A stretch of 64,000 nucleotides of DNA from Collinsella sp. WCA1-178-WT-3 (M1) (GTDB taxonomy: Bacteria > Actinomycetota > Coriobacteriia > Coriobacteriales > Coriobacteriaceae): contig NZ_VUME01000003.1 in the NCBI RefSeq assembly GCF_009696325.1, forward strand, positions 1 through 64,000, read 5' to 3'. The notes under the pieces are model-generated. The model saw only the letters and a list, made by a program, of their open reading frames with translations. It did no database searches and was not told where the DNA came from. The translations under genes and the position numbers were made by a program. Of the stretch, positions 6,974 through 16,181 are shown in pieces. Position 1 is the first letter of the stretch; each line of letters begins with the position of its first letter.

Positions 6974-7828
6974 TTAGTTGGCAGGCTGGAAGAAGGCTAC
7001 GGCTACGGCACCGGGGCCTACATGGGTGCCGATGGTGGCGCCGATGGTGTGAACGGGCAGCTCGCCCTCGGTGTGGCCAGCCCACAGCGCGGCGCTGTCC
7101 TCGATATACTTCTTGAGCACCGCATCCGAAAGGCCCGTATAGCCGAGCGCCAGCGGCATGGAAAAGTCGACGCCGCCCGCCTTTTCGACCTTTTGGTTCA
7201 GCAGGTTGCGACCGTTCTTGGAACCGCGCGCCTTGCCCAGCTGCACGATCAGACCGTCCTCGGCAGCCACCACGGGCTTTACGTTGAGCAGCGTACCCAC
7301 GGCGCCGGCCGCAGCAGACAGGCGACCACCGCGCACCAGGTACTCCAGCGTCTCGAGCAGGCCGATAACCACCACGCGGTCGCGCACGGCCTCGACCGCC
7401 GCCGCGATCTGGGCCGCGCTACGGCCCTCGTCCACCAAGCGCAGGGCATACTCGACCAGCACGCGCTCGCCCAGGGTGACGTTGTTGCTGTCTACCACGA
7501 ACACATCGCCGCCCGGGGCCTCGGCAAGAGCGGTGCGCGCACTCTGATTGGTGCCGGAAAGCTTAGCGCCCACGGTAATAATCACGGCCTCATCGCCGGC
7601 TTCACGAACCTCGGCGATAGCCTGCGAAAACGCGTACGGGTTGACCTGACCGGTCTTGGGCAGCTCATCGCGCTCCACGAGCATCTCGTAAAAGCGCCGG
7701 TGATCGATGTCGACGCCATCCATGTACACATCGGTGCCAAAGGTGACGGACAGTGGCAAAACAGCCAGTGCCGGGTGCTCCGCCGGCGACATATCGCTTG
7801 CGGAATCGGTAATAATGCGGACGGACAT
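6974..7828 (-). CDS. DegV-family fatty-acid-binding protein
   Basis: 284 aa. DegV proteins are FakB-like lipid binders that present exogenous fatty acids to the FakA kinase. The N-terminus IITDSASDMS is the family signature. A GxxLSGTNQSAR segment (residues about 88-99) and the LEYLVRGGRLS motif (about 160-170) are both typical. The start is the ATG at 7828 with AAAGGA upstream; an extension to 7933 lacks an SD. No fakA homologue is adjacent. MarR lies immediately upstream in the same orientation, about 120 bp away. Confidence 0.92.
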   Translation of the reverse strand: MSVRIITDSASDMSPAEHPALAVLPLSVTFGTDVYMDGVDIDHRRFYEMLVERDELPKTGQVNPYAFSQAIAEVREAGDEAVIITVGAKLSGTNQSARTALAEAPGGDVFVVDSNNVTLGERVLVEYALRLVDEGRSAAQIAAAVEAVRDRVVVIGLLETLEYLVRGGRLSAAAGAVGTLLNVKPVVAAEDGLIVQLGKARGSKNGRNLLNQKVEKAGGVDFSMPLALGYTGLSDAVLKKYIEDSAALWAGHTEGELPVHTIGATIGTHVGPGAVAVAFFQPAN

Positions 7829-7947
7829 AGCGAATCCTTTCTTGCGCAGGTCCCGCGCAGGGAATTTTGACAGCAATGCCCCGGCACGGCATACGCGCTC
7901 AAACGGGACGATGCAGTTGTTAGTGGGAAGCAAATGCCTAGGCGGCC

Positions 7948-8397
7948 CTACAGCTCGCGCAGGGTGTCGAGAATCGTACGCAGCGACGCGTACATCTGCT
8001 CGCGCTGCTCCACGCCCATGGCCTTGCCGGTGGCGTCGAGCACCTCGCGAATAATGCGATCGGCCTCATTCATGCTCTCGCCGCCCAACGTGGTCAGGCG
8101 AACCGGGGCGCGATACTTAACGGCGGCATCGCCCGAATCGTCGACCTCGACGTAGCCGCCCTCTTCCAGATGCGCCAGCGTGCGCGAGACGGCAGCGCGG
8201 GTCACGCCTGCCATGCGGGCGAGGTCGGCACCAGTCAGGCCGTCCTTGCTGCGCTCAAGATAGTACAGGCACATGATATCGGAACCCTTAAGGCCCAGCC
8301 TTGCGCCCTCAGATGCCTTAATGCGCTGGATCTCCTTGTAGAGCCCGCTAATCAGTCCGACAAAATCCTCAAAACGTGTCTCGTCGTTCTGCTGCAT
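7948..8397 (-). CDS. MarR-family transcriptional regulator
   Basis: 149 aa with the MarR winged helix: LTGADLARMAGVTRAAVSRTLAHLEEGGYVEV (about residues 54-85, recognition helix TRAAVSRTLAHL), then a short wing around YRAPVRLT and a C-terminal dimerisation helix. It is upstream of degV in the same direction and could regulate it or itself. Ligand and operator are not apparent. Confidence 0.9.
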   Translation of the reverse strand: MQQNDETRFEDFVGLISGLYKEIQRIKASEGARLGLKGSDIMCLYYLERSKDGLTGADLARMAGVTRAAVSRTLAHLEEGGYVEVDDSGDAAVKYRAPVRLTTLGGESMNEADRIIREVLDATGKAMGVEQREQMYASLRTILDTLREL

Positions 8398-8502
8398 GGG
8401 AGACGACCGCCTTTCGCTTGCATGATGCTAACGGGTAAACATCTTAGCCGCATGCCCGAACCCCCGTACCCAAATATCCCAATTGTTAACTCATCAACAT
8501 AA

Positions 8503-8540
8503 AAACCACCACAAAGGGGATAGCACCTTTGTGGTGGTTT
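8503..8540. repeat. CCACCACAAAG palindrome, copy 2
   Basis: AAACCACCACAAAGG (8503-8517) and CCTTTGTGGTGGTTT (8526-8540) are perfect 15-bp arms with an 8-nt loop, followed by a partial repetition GTGTGGTGGTTT. It sits between the B3/B4 stop and the marR promoter and could act as a terminator. Confidence 0.88.
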
Positions 8541-8560
8541 GTGTGGTGGTTTGGCCCGAG

Positions 8561-9280
8561 CTAGAGTTCCACGCGCGGGTTATCGCGGGTCACAAGCGTC
8601 TTGACGACAACCGTCGCTCCCAGATAGCGCTCGAGCAGCTCGGCTAAGCGATCGATCGCGGCCTGGCAGTCCCCCATTCGCTCGGGCTCTACACACTCAA
8701 TCGCCAGGAACGCATCGGCAGAATCGTCGGACAGGGCCGTTCGAACGCCGTCGCGCCAGTTCCAGCAGCGGCACACGGCGCCCGCATCATCGATGTAGGC
8801 GAGCTCGCCGGGCAGCGTCGGATCATCTGCTTCCTCGCCAAGCGGCAGGAACGCATCGCCACCGTCGGTCACCTTCAAGCGAAGGTCTCCCTCAATCGCG
8901 TGCAAATCCTCGCCTCCCACGGGCAGCGCGTAGGTCAGCGACACCGTGTTGTAAATATCCACCGCCGGTGTGATATGACCGACCGGCTTGCCCTTGAGCA
9001 CGCGCTTGAGCAGGTTCTCGATTGAGCAGCGGGCGCCCTTTTTAGTCTTGAACAGGCGATAGGCCTCGCGCCATGCCTTGACCGGCGCGTTCTCGCTGAT
9101 GGTATCGCTTGTCAGGTGGCGCTCCGCATCGATATTGGCGCGATCGAGCAGCGCCGCAATCGCGTCCACGTCCTCCTGGGGAATCTGAGCCGCGGGCTTC
9201 ATGCCCTTTACGACCACGACGCCGACCGCCGCCTGTGGAAATAGCTCCCAAAATGAATCCTCGGCAATAAAGCTCTTCAT
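8561..9280 (-). CDS. B3/B4 tRNA-binding-domain protein
   Basis: 239 aa, resembling free-standing B3/B4 domains of the phenylalanyl-tRNA synthetase beta chain, the fold that edits mischarged tRNA. Supporting segments are PVKAWREAYRLFKTKKGARCS (about residues 65-85) and HITPAVDIYNTVSLTYALPVGGED (about 104-127); the NTVSL and VGGED signatures are typical. It probably hydrolyses misacylated tRNA or binds a related ligand. The start is the ATG at 9280 (SD AAAGGAG). Its 5' region holds a promoter and a roughly 95-nt leader ending in a terminator-like hairpin, so premature termination may regulate it. Confidence 0.82.
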   Translation of the reverse strand: MKSFIAEDSFWELFPQAAVGVVVVKGMKPAAQIPQEDVDAIAALLDRANIDAERHLTSDTISENAPVKAWREAYRLFKTKKGARCSIENLLKRVLKGKPVGHITPAVDIYNTVSLTYALPVGGEDLHAIEGDLRLKVTDGGDAFLPLGEEADDPTLPGELAYIDDAGAVCRCWNWRDGVRTALSDDSADAFLAIECVEPERMGDCQAAIDRLAELLERYLGATVVVKTLVTRDNPRVEL

Positions 9281-9322
9281 ACGTGCTCCTTTCGCAATTC
9301 GCGCCAACGCGAGCGCCTAAAC

Positions 9323-9371
9323 AAAAAGCGCCCTTACAACGGCCACCTTCAAAGTCCTACGGTGCCGTCAC
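9323..9371 (-). terminator. Intrinsic terminator between pckA and the B3/B4 gene
   Basis: On the minus strand a GC-rich stem ends in GGGCGCT followed by TTTTTGTTT (plus-strand AAACAAAAAGCGCCC, about 9318-9335). It terminates pckA read-through and/or the leader RNA. Confidence 0.6.
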
Positions 9372-9416
9372 AAGAGCGCTTACGCTGTCCCCATCCGGAG
9401 AAGGGGACGATATGTC
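9323..9416 (-). ncRNA. Candidate regulatory leader or small RNA upstream of the B3/B4 gene
   Basis: Starting about seven bases after a good promoter, the minus strand forms hairpin GTCCCC...GGGGAC, then AGCGTAAGCGCT, then a large stem AGCGCTCTT...AAGGGCGCT with inner ACGG(CA)CC...GG(TGG)CCGT arms, followed by TTTTTGTTT. Hairpin 2 shares bases with the 5' arm of the terminator stem, which allows mutually exclusive folds. It may equally be the pckA terminator plus a short RNA. Confidence 0.45.
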
Positions 9417-9422
9417 AGGCGT

Positions 9423-9451
9423 ATTGTAGCCCGAGTCATCCGTACGAGCAA
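9423..9451 (-). promoter_or_regulatory. Promoter for the B3/B4 leader
   Basis: On the minus strand, -35 TTGCTC (9446-9451), a 17-bp spacer, and -10 TACAAT (9423-9428). Confidence 0.6.
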
Positions 9452-9453
9452 AA

Positions 9454-9485
9454 TCACCACAAAGGCGCCTGCCTCTTTGTGGTGG
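9454..9485. repeat. CCACCACAAAG palindrome, copy 3
   Basis: TCACCACAAAG (9454-9464) and CTTTGTGGTGGA (9474-9485) are arms around GCGCCTGCC. Located 20 bp downstream of the pckA stop and directly upstream of the B3/B4 promoter. Confidence 0.85.
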
Positions 9486-9504
9486 ATATGGACTCGAGGC
9501 GACG

Positions 9505-11175
9505 CTAGTGGCGGAGTCCCAGCAGGCCGCGGCCGCGATGACGGGCCTCGGCGGACACCTGGGCGTGCGGGCCGGCGGCCTTGACGGACTCGGGCAGGTG
9601 CGAGTACTTCTTCTCGAAGTTCTCCTCGAACATCACCGCCAGGTTGTGCGCGGCCTCGTCGTAGCGCGCTGTGCTCTGCCAGTACTGGCGCGGCACCAGG
9701 ATGCCGTCCGGCACACCGTGGCACGTGGTGGGAATGTCGACATTAAAGATATCGTCGTGCAAGAACTCGCTGTCCTCGATGGTACCGTCGAGGGCGCGTG
9801 CAACCAGGGCGCGCGTGTAGGCAAGCTCGATGCGATGGCCCACGCCATAACCGCCGCCAATCCAGCCGGTGTTGAGCAGATAGACGCGGGTGCGACCGTC
9901 GGCGATACGCTCGCCGAGCATCTTGGCATAGACCATGGGGTCAAGCGGCATAAACGGCTCTCCGAACAGCGAGGAGAACGTGGGCGTGGGCTCGGTGACG
10001 CCGACCTCGGTACCGGGGATCTTGGCGGTGAAACCCGTCACAAAGTGATACATGGCGGCATCCGCCGTCAGGCGCGAGATAGGCGGCAGCACGCCAAAGG
10101 CATCGCAGGTCAAAAACAGCACGACGCTCGGGGTGGTGCCCATGCCCTTGGTCCACGCGTTGGGGATATGCTCGACGGGATAGGCAACGCGCGTGTTGTG
10201 CGTGATCGAGACGTCATCGTAGTTGGGCTTGCGGTTCTCGTCGAGTACCACGTTTTCGCAGATCGCGCCAAAGCGAACGGCATTGAAGATCTCGGGCTCG
10301 TGAAACTCGTCCAGGCCCTCGCACTTGGCGTAGCAGCCTCCCTCGATGTTGAAGATGCCCATGTCGGACCAACCGTGCTCGTCGTCGCCGATCAGCAGGC
10401 GCGTGGGATTGGCCGAAAGCGTGGTCTTGCCGGTGCCGGACAGGCCAAAGAACACCGCGGTCTCGTGCGTGACGGGATCCATGCTGGCCGAGCAATGCAT
10501 GGGCAGTACATCGTCCTCGACGGGCAGCAGGTAATTCATGACGCTGAAGATGGACTTTTTAATCTCACCGGAGTAGCCGGTGCCGGCAACCAGAATCACG
10601 CGCTCCTGGAAGTTGATGACCACGGCGGCGCTGGAGTTGAGGCCCTTGATGGCGGGGTCGCACTGGTACCCGGGTGCCGCGAGCACGCAAAAGTCCGGCT
10701 CGCCGGTGCGCGCAATTTCGCGAGCGAGCGGACGGGCGAGCATCTGCTTAATGAAGAGCGCCTGGCTCGCGCGCTCGCAGGCAACGAGCAGGCGACGCGT
10801 GTGGTTGCGGTCGGCACCCGCCATGCCGCGCGTGACGAACACGTCGCGCTCGTTGAGATAGTCGACGATGCCGGCCTTGATGGCCTCGTAGCTCTCAATC
10901 GAAAGCGGGCGGTTGACGGCGCCCCAGGCGATCTTGTCGTGAACATCGGGGGTGTCAACGATAAAGCGGTCGTTGGGAGAACGGCCGGTGCGCTCCCCCG
11001 TCTCGATTACCAGCGCGCCGTTGGATGCCATGCGGCCCTCTTCACGGCGGATGGCGTGCTCGACGAGCTCCGCAGCAGGTAGATCGACCAGCAGACGCGG
11101 CTGATTCTCGGAGGGATCTTCGACCAGCGTAATACCAAAGTTGGACAGAACTTCTGCAGGGGTAACACCAGGCAT
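9505..11175 (-). CDS. pckA: Phosphoenolpyruvate carboxykinase (ATP)
   Basis: 556 aa cytoplasmic enzyme interconverting oxaloacetate + ATP and PEP + CO2 + ADP. Signatures include TGRSPNDRF (about 63-71), the P-loop GLSGTGKTTLSA (about 244-255), IGDDEHGWSD, EGGCYAKCEGL and NTRVAYPVEHIPNA. In anaerobic gut bacteria it often runs in the carboxylating, ATP-forming direction. The C-terminus ends in a basic tail (EARHRGRGLLGLRH) longer than I recall for E. coli PckA. GGAGGC provides the SD. The L-lactate permease lies upstream in the same orientation, separated by a nested palindrome. Confidence 0.97.
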   Translation of the reverse strand: MPGVTPAEVLSNFGITLVEDPSENQPRLLVDLPAAELVEHAIRREEGRMASNGALVIETGERTGRSPNDRFIVDTPDVHDKIAWGAVNRPLSIESYEAIKAGIVDYLNERDVFVTRGMAGADRNHTRRLLVACERASQALFIKQMLARPLAREIARTGEPDFCVLAAPGYQCDPAIKGLNSSAAVVINFQERVILVAGTGYSGEIKKSIFSVMNYLLPVEDDVLPMHCSASMDPVTHETAVFFGLSGTGKTTLSANPTRLLIGDDEHGWSDMGIFNIEGGCYAKCEGLDEFHEPEIFNAVRFGAICENVVLDENRKPNYDDVSITHNTRVAYPVEHIPNAWTKGMGTTPSVVLFLTCDAFGVLPPISRLTADAAMYHFVTGFTAKIPGTEVGVTEPTPTFSSLFGEPFMPLDPMVYAKMLGERIADGRTRVYLLNTGWIGGGYGVGHRIELAYTRALVARALDGTIEDSEFLHDDIFNVDIPTTCHGVPDGILVPRQYWQSTARYDEAAHNLAVMFEENFEKKYSHLPESVKAAGPHAQVSAEARHRGRGLLGLRH

Positions 11176-11334
11176 GGGGCCTCCTTTAAAAGCGCGTCAC
11201 GCGGGCGCGGCGCGCACTTTACTCACGTAAAGTTCGTTGTACCCGATATGCAAAAACGTTTTTGTGGCAAGGGGGGTAAGCCCGCCCAACGGTCAAAAAT
11301 CGCAGGCAAGCGGCCTAGTCATTGGGTAGTCATT

Positions 11335-11427
11335 GGGGACGTTCTTAAACGACGAGTCGTTGGGGACACTCTTGAACAGGCAACATTCAAGGAGTGTCCC
11401 CGGATGCCGGCACAAAAGGAACGTCCC
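11335..11427. repeat. Nested double palindrome between lctP and pckA
   Basis: Outer arms GGGACGTTCTT (11336-11346) and AAGGAACGTCCC (11416-11427) enclose GGGGACACTC (11362-11371) and GAGTGTCCCC (11392-11401), whose stem extends inward with TTGAA/TTCAA. It lies just past the lctP stop (11,438) and may stop or stabilise its transcript. The GGGGAC theme is shared with the CCACCACAAAG family. Confidence 0.8.
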
Positions 11428-11437
11428 TAAGTGCCAA

Positions 11438-13009
11438 CTATAGCGGCAAGCCTTGGCCAAGCATGGCGATGGCGCTCATAAGGACCAGCATGCCGGCGGC
11501 GTAGGGCAGGACCGCGCCCAAGAGCTCGGCATCCTTGCCGCGCACGTGCACAGCGGCCAGGCCGATGGCAAGCGTCTGCGGCGAGATCATCTTGCCGGCG
11601 GCGACGCCAAGCGCGTTCAGCGCGACCATCCAGTAGTCGCTCACGCCCAGCGCGGTGGCAGCCTGGCTCTGGATGGGACCAAACAGCATGCCAGAAGACG
11701 TGCCCGAACCGGTCACGAACGCACCGACCGCGCCGATCCACGGAGCCAGAATCGGGTACAGGCCACCGGCGACCGCAATGCAAAACGCGCTGATCGAAGA
11801 GATCATGCCCGCATAGCCCATAACCTTGGCACAGCCCAGAACCGAAAGCATGGTAATGACCGTCGGCATCATCTGCTTGACGGTCGCGGCCAGCACCTTG
11901 CCCATCATGCGCGGCGAAGCACCCTGAATGGCGCCGCCGACAAACGCCGCCAGGAAAATCCAGACGCCCGGCGTGTTGATCCACGAAAACGTGAGCGTGC
12001 CGGGGTTCTCGCCGCAATACACCTGCACCTGGCTCGCAAACGGTGCGAGCGCAGCATGCACGGCAGGCACCAGGTTAGACGTTCCCAACAGCAGCACAAA
12101 GATCAGGATGAAGCACGACCAAGCCGAAAGCGCCGACTTAGCGGTGAGCTGCTCGCCGGCCTCGATATTCATGTGGAAGCGTGCGTCCAGATGCCCCGAC
12201 TTCTCGGCACGCATGGCAAGCGCAGCTGTCAGCGCGAGCGAAACGATGGAACCGACGACGACGGCAAGCTCGGGACCCACAAACATAGCAACGACAAGAG
12301 CCGCACCGGCAAAGGACACGCCGGAGAGCACGGCGATGCCCGCCACGCCGTTCAGGCGCTCGGCAACGCCCGCAACATTACCCTGGTCATCGGCGACACG
12401 ACCCGCAACCAGCACGATAAACAGAGGCATCATCGCAAAGAAAGGCGCCAACTGCACCATCTGAACGGTCGCCAAATGCAGCGGGTCCAGGCCCACCAGA
12501 CCGGCAACGGACACCGTGGGAATGCCAATGGAGCCGTAGGGCGTGGGCACGCCGTTGGCCAGCAGACAGATGAGCACGGCGGGCACGGCCTCAAAGCCCA
12601 GGCCCGCGAGCATGCCGGCGGGAATAGCGACGGCGGTGCCAAAACCGGCCATGCCCTCCATAAAGCCACCAAAGCACCAGGCCACAAGCAGCGCCAGCAG
12701 ACGGCGATCGCTGCTGATGGAGGTGATCATGCTGCCGATCACGTCCATGGCGCCCGTGCGAACGCACAGGTTATACGTGAACACCGCGGCGATGATTACC
12801 AAAACGATGGGCCACAGGGCCATCAAAAAGCCTTCGAGCGAGGCGGTCGCGATCTGCGCAGCCGGCAGGTGCCACCATGCGAAGGCAAGCACGCACGAAA
12901 GGACAAACGATCCGATGGCGGCTTTCCAAGCTGGCCATTTAAAGCACAGCAGCATCACGACAAGCCAAATGATCGGCACAAGAGCCAGCAAGAATGCGGC
13001 GACGTCCAT
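11438..13009 (-). CDS. lctP: L-lactate permease (LctP family)
   Basis: 523 aa polytopic membrane protein, with about 12-14 hydrophobic segments visible from residue 1 to the end. Family signatures include FGGFMEGMAGFGTAVAIPAG (about 115-134), the VPTPYGSIGIPT loop, and GSGTSSGMLFGPIQ near residue 437. It would import L-lactate or glycolate with protons, or export lactate during fermentation. The start is the ATG at 13,009 (AAGGAG upstream); a 15-residue extension to 13,054 has no SD. Near pckA, it fits a C3/C4 acid metabolism neighbourhood. Confidence 0.93.
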   Translation of the reverse strand: MDVAAFLLALVPIIWLVVMLLCFKWPAWKAAIGSFVLSCVLAFAWWHLPAAQIATASLEGFLMALWPIVLVIIAAVFTYNLCVRTGAMDVIGSMITSISSDRRLLALLVAWCFGGFMEGMAGFGTAVAIPAGMLAGLGFEAVPAVLICLLANGVPTPYGSIGIPTVSVAGLVGLDPLHLATVQMVQLAPFFAMMPLFIVLVAGRVADDQGNVAGVAERLNGVAGIAVLSGVSFAGAALVVAMFVGPELAVVVGSIVSLALTAALAMRAEKSGHLDARFHMNIEAGEQLTAKSALSAWSCFILIFVLLLGTSNLVPAVHAALAPFASQVQVYCGENPGTLTFSWINTPGVWIFLAAFVGGAIQGASPRMMGKVLAATVKQMMPTVITMLSVLGCAKVMGYAGMISSISAFCIAVAGGLYPILAPWIGAVGAFVTGSGTSSGMLFGPIQSQAATALGVSDYWMVALNALGVAAGKMISPQTLAIGLAAVHVRGKDAELLGAVLPYAAGMLVLMSAIAMLGQGLPL

Positions 13010-13153
13010 AGGTAGAAGCTCCTTGGTGCCGCGCGGGCGGCATCGTGGTATCACATAACTTCAACAGGATACCGCACGCTCACCGACAATTTACTGCCGC
13101 CCCCCGAAAATATTGAACAATCCGTTCAAAAACATGAGTGACACCGTCGCGTC

Positions 13154-13159
13154 TATACT
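13154..13159 (+). promoter_or_regulatory. -10 element of the flippase-like gene
   Basis: TATACT lies 29 bp before the proposed TTG start at 13,188. No good -35 box is present. Its position makes the longer in-frame start at 13,113 unlikely. Confidence 0.45.
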
Positions 13160-13187
13160 AGAACGCAGTAATAGAAAGGACTCCGCC

Positions 13188-14762
13188 TTGAGCATCTCGC
13201 CCCTCGATAGCATCCGCCGCGCCATCGCCCGCCGCAACGGCATCGCCAACCCCGCTGTATCGGGCGGGGCGCACGGACAGGGCGGACGCATCGAGAACGG
13301 CCTCTTCCCCGCATCGCACACCGCCGAGGAGCTCGCGCGCATCCAAGAGCTGAGTCAGCGTAACGCCAGCGGGCCAAATAGCGGCCAAGCCACACGCCGT
13401 CGCCGCGAGCGCGATCGCCAGCCCGGCCCCATCCGCCGTATGGTCAACGCCTGGTGGAACCGCCTGCTCGGCGCCGTCTACGGCGGCGGCTTCTCCACGC
13501 AGGAAGCCGAATACGAGGAGCACGCCACCAGCCGCGACTACCTTTGGAATACCCTCGGCACCGCCGTGTGGGGCATGGCGTTTCCGCTGCTCACTATCGT
13601 GTCCACGCAACTCGTGGGCGCCGAGGAAGCCGGCAAGTTCTCCATCGCCTTTGTCACCGGCACGCTCATCATGATCGCGTGCAACTACGGCGTACGCAAT
13701 TTTCAAGTCTCGGACATCGACGAGAAGACGTCCTTTGCCTCCTACCAGCTCAACCGCTGGCTTTGCGGAGCGATCGCGCTGGCCTGCGGCCTCATGTACA
13801 GCAGCGCCCGCAGCTACGACGCGCACATGGCGACGATCGGCCTGGGCGTCTACCTGTATAAGGTAATCGACGGCGTGGCGGACGTGTACGAGGGCCGCCT
13901 GCAGCAGGCCGATAAACTCTACCTGGCCGGCATGAGCCAAACGCTGCGCTCCGCCGGCGTCATCGCGGTCTTTAGCGTGGCGCTGTTCCTTACGCGCAGC
14001 ATGCCCATCGCGGCCATGGCCATGGGTGTCACAGCAATCGCCTCGCTTGTGCTGGTCACCGCCCCGCTCGCCCTGCTCGAAACCGAAAAATCGCGTCGCG
14101 TGAGCATACGCGAAGTCGGCCGCCTTTTTGCGCAGTGCGCCCCGCTCTTTGGCGCGCTCTTTTTGTTTAACCTTATCGAGAGCATGCCCAAATTTGTGAT
14201 GGAAGGCACGCTGGCCTACAAATATCAGCTGTATTTTAATGCCCTATTCTTTCCGGCGCAGGCCATTTTGCTGAGCATTGGATTTATCTATAAACCGCAG
14301 CTCTTGCGTTTGTCGAGCATTTGGGCTAACCCGCGCAAGCGTCGCCGCTTTGACTTAATTATTGTCGCCGTCATGGCGCTGATCTTGGGTTTCACTGGCG
14401 CATGCGCCGCGTTTATGGCAGGCCCCGGCATTCCCCTTATGAGCTTTATGTACGGCCTCAACTTTGAGCGCTACCGCACATTGGCGCTGCTGATGGTCGT
14501 CGCCGGCGGCATCACCGCAGCCATCGACTTTATCTACGCCATTATCACAGTGCTGCGCTACGCCGACGATGTCACCAAGATCTACCTCATTTGCTTTGCC
14601 GTGAGCGTGGTGGTGCCGATGATCCTCATCAGCCTACTGGGGCTGATGGGTGCCGTCGTGAGCTACCTGGCTATCATGGCCCTACTGCTGGTGCTATTGA
14701 TTGTCGAGTACGCCCACATCCGCCAGCGCATAGAGAGGGACCGGAATCCGTACGGCGTCTAA
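13188..14762 (+). CDS. Polysaccharide flippase-like membrane protein (MOP superfamily)
   Basis: 524 aa. A hydrophilic, Arg-rich N-terminal region of about 110 residues precedes about 12-14 predicted membrane helices beginning near DYLWNTLGTAVWGMAFPLLT. The pattern of paired helices and the late conserved YxxD region resemble oligosaccharide flippases of the Wzx/MATE (MOP) type. It may move lipid-linked sugars or another amphiphile, and could pair functionally with the WecA-like enzyme at 1660, but no glycosyltransferases adjoin. The TTG at 13,188 is chosen because AAAGGA lies 8-13 bases upstream and a -10 box lies between it and the earlier starts. Confidence 0.65.
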   Translation: MSISPLDSIRRAIARRNGIANPAVSGGAHGQGGRIENGLFPASHTAEELARIQELSQRNASGPNSGQATRRRRERDRQPGPIRRMVNAWWNRLLGAVYGGGFSTQEAEYEEHATSRDYLWNTLGTAVWGMAFPLLTIVSTQLVGAEEAGKFSIAFVTGTLIMIACNYGVRNFQVSDIDEKTSFASYQLNRWLCGAIALACGLMYSSARSYDAHMATIGLGVYLYKVIDGVADVYEGRLQQADKLYLAGMSQTLRSAGVIAVFSVALFLTRSMPIAAMAMGVTAIASLVLVTAPLALLETEKSRRVSIREVGRLFAQCAPLFGALFLFNLIESMPKFVMEGTLAYKYQLYFNALFFPAQAILLSIGFIYKPQLLRLSSIWANPRKRRRFDLIIVAVMALILGFTGACAAFMAGPGIPLMSFMYGLNFERYRTLALLMVVAGGITAAIDFIYAIITVLRYADDVTKIYLICFAVSVVVPMILISLLGLMGAVVSYLAIMALLLVLLIVEYAHIRQRIERDRNPYGV

Positions 14763-14799
14763 TTAGCTGCCCCGGTCACCGGAATTTGCGATGGAATCA

Positions 14800-14965
14800 C
14801 CCCGGCTGGGGTCTCGTTGCGGACAATATGCATCACGCAAAACTAAGTGAGTAGACTATTACCGAATCCCCGACCACACCGACAAAGTACAAGTCTGTGA
14901 CCTGCGGTTTTATTAAGGCAAATATGTTGGGTGCTCGGCATTTCCAAAAAAGTCTACTCACTTAG
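14800..14965. repeat. Long dispersed repeat with 15-bp inverted ends, copy A
   Basis: The core 14,843-14,965 is exactly 123 bp, bounded by CTAAGTGAGTAGACT and AGTCTACTCACTTAG. Similarity to copy B (17,831-17,996) extends left through CAAAAC and a CCCCGGCTGGGGTCTCGTTG segment. A near-match CCCAAATTAGCTA also lies about 90-110 bp beyond the right end in both. It occupies most of the 317-bp gap between two convergent genes; the rest of the gap shows no gene. Confidence 0.88.
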
Positions 14966-15079
14966 CCAGCGGGCATCCAAATGATTATGTAATCCACGTC
15001 CCCGAAAAATCATTTGATGGGCAGAAGGGCAAAAGTAGTCAAAAAAGCCCCGTCCCAAATTAGCTACCCTTTGCACCGA

Positions 15080-15919
15080 TTACTCGCCAGGGAGAATGTT
15101 TGCATAGAACTCCGCCCCGTCGTCCAGGCGCAGGATCCCGACGCGGCCGAACTCGGAGCCGGTGGCGGCGGCACAGTCGATGTCGATGCGGTCGGGAACG
15201 CCGGCGGTATCCTCGCCGCCCAGGCGCACCATCTGTCCGCGGCCCGACTCCTCATCGAGCCCTGCCAGGCCGCCGACCTCGCAATAGCGCCCCAGCGACA
15301 CCGTTGGCGTGTGGCCGCTCACCACGACCGGACCCTTGCCCTCGGCAGATAGCAGCCCCGTCGGGGCATCCCAATAGCCATGGCGAATCCAGAGCAAGTC
15401 ATCGGACGACTGCACGGCGAGCATTTGCTGCAGCAACTCGCTATCGGCATCGACCGCTCCTCTGCCGTCACCGCAATCGACACCATGCTCAAGCAAAAAC
15501 GCGCGCGCCGCCTCGGTCTGAATACCGGCGTGCACCAGCAGATACGGTCGCTCGGCAGTCTCTGCCACCGCATAGAGCGGCAGGGCGGCAGCCCAGCGCA
15601 CCAGCTCCTCGTATGCCTCAAACTCCATTTCGTTGAGCTGCTGGCGCGTGGTCCAACCGCCGTTGATGTCCCAGGTCTCGGCATCAAGCGGGTCCTGGCC
15701 AATGATCGCGTCGAGCATAATCTGCTCGTGGTTGCCCTTAAGCACGCGAGCGTTGGGCAGCGATCGCACCAAGTTGATGACGCCGACCGGATCGGGACCG
15801 CGATCGATCATGTCGCCCAGCACATACAGCGTGTCGTCGGACGTTAGCGAGATCTTGGAAAGGGCCTCGTCCAGCGCGCGCACGTGCCCGTGAGCATCGG
15901 ATGTCACATAGATCGCCAT
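15080..15919 (-). CDS. Serine/threonine-type metallophosphatase (PrpA/ApaH-like)
   Basis: 279 aa calcineurin-like phosphoesterase. The metal-site motifs are in order: SDAHGH (residues 7-12), GDMIDRG (about 35-41) and GNHE (about 62-65), with later histidines in VHAG and SGHTP. It may dephosphorylate proteins or cleave dinucleoside tetraphosphates; sequence alone does not separate these. The ATG at 15,919 has AAAGG upstream. Convergent with the flippase gene across repeat copy A. Confidence 0.87.
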   Translation of the reverse strand: MAIYVTSDAHGHVRALDEALSKISLTSDDTLYVLGDMIDRGPDPVGVINLVRSLPNARVLKGNHEQIMLDAIIGQDPLDAETWDINGGWTTRQQLNEMEFEAYEELVRWAAALPLYAVAETAERPYLLVHAGIQTEAARAFLLEHGVDCGDGRGAVDADSELLQQMLAVQSSDDLLWIRHGYWDAPTGLLSAEGKGPVVVSGHTPTVSLGRYCEVGGLAGLDEESGRGQMVRLGGEDTAGVPDRIDIDCAAATGSEFGRVGILRLDDGAEFYANILPGE

Positions 15920-16181
15920 GGAACGCCTTTCCCTGCATTACGGCCGAAGCCCGGAGCCACAACTAAAACTTCAAGTTGAACTTAAACGTTACCCATTGTA
16001 CTCCGTTGCAATAAAGCTGAAAAGTAGATACGAGCCGCCGCCAATAGTCTAGAAAAACGGCTCCGCCTGTGTCGATATCACGAACGCCCTCCGTTCAACC
16101 CATAAACCCACCATCTTTGGGTACAAATAACCGCAGACAACTGACCGTGCCACGCCAACCACCCAGGAGCGGACACTATCC

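Noticed and set aside
9508-11082. 524-aa plus-strand ORF opposite pckA
   Set aside because: Antisense shadow of a clearly identified enzyme gene.
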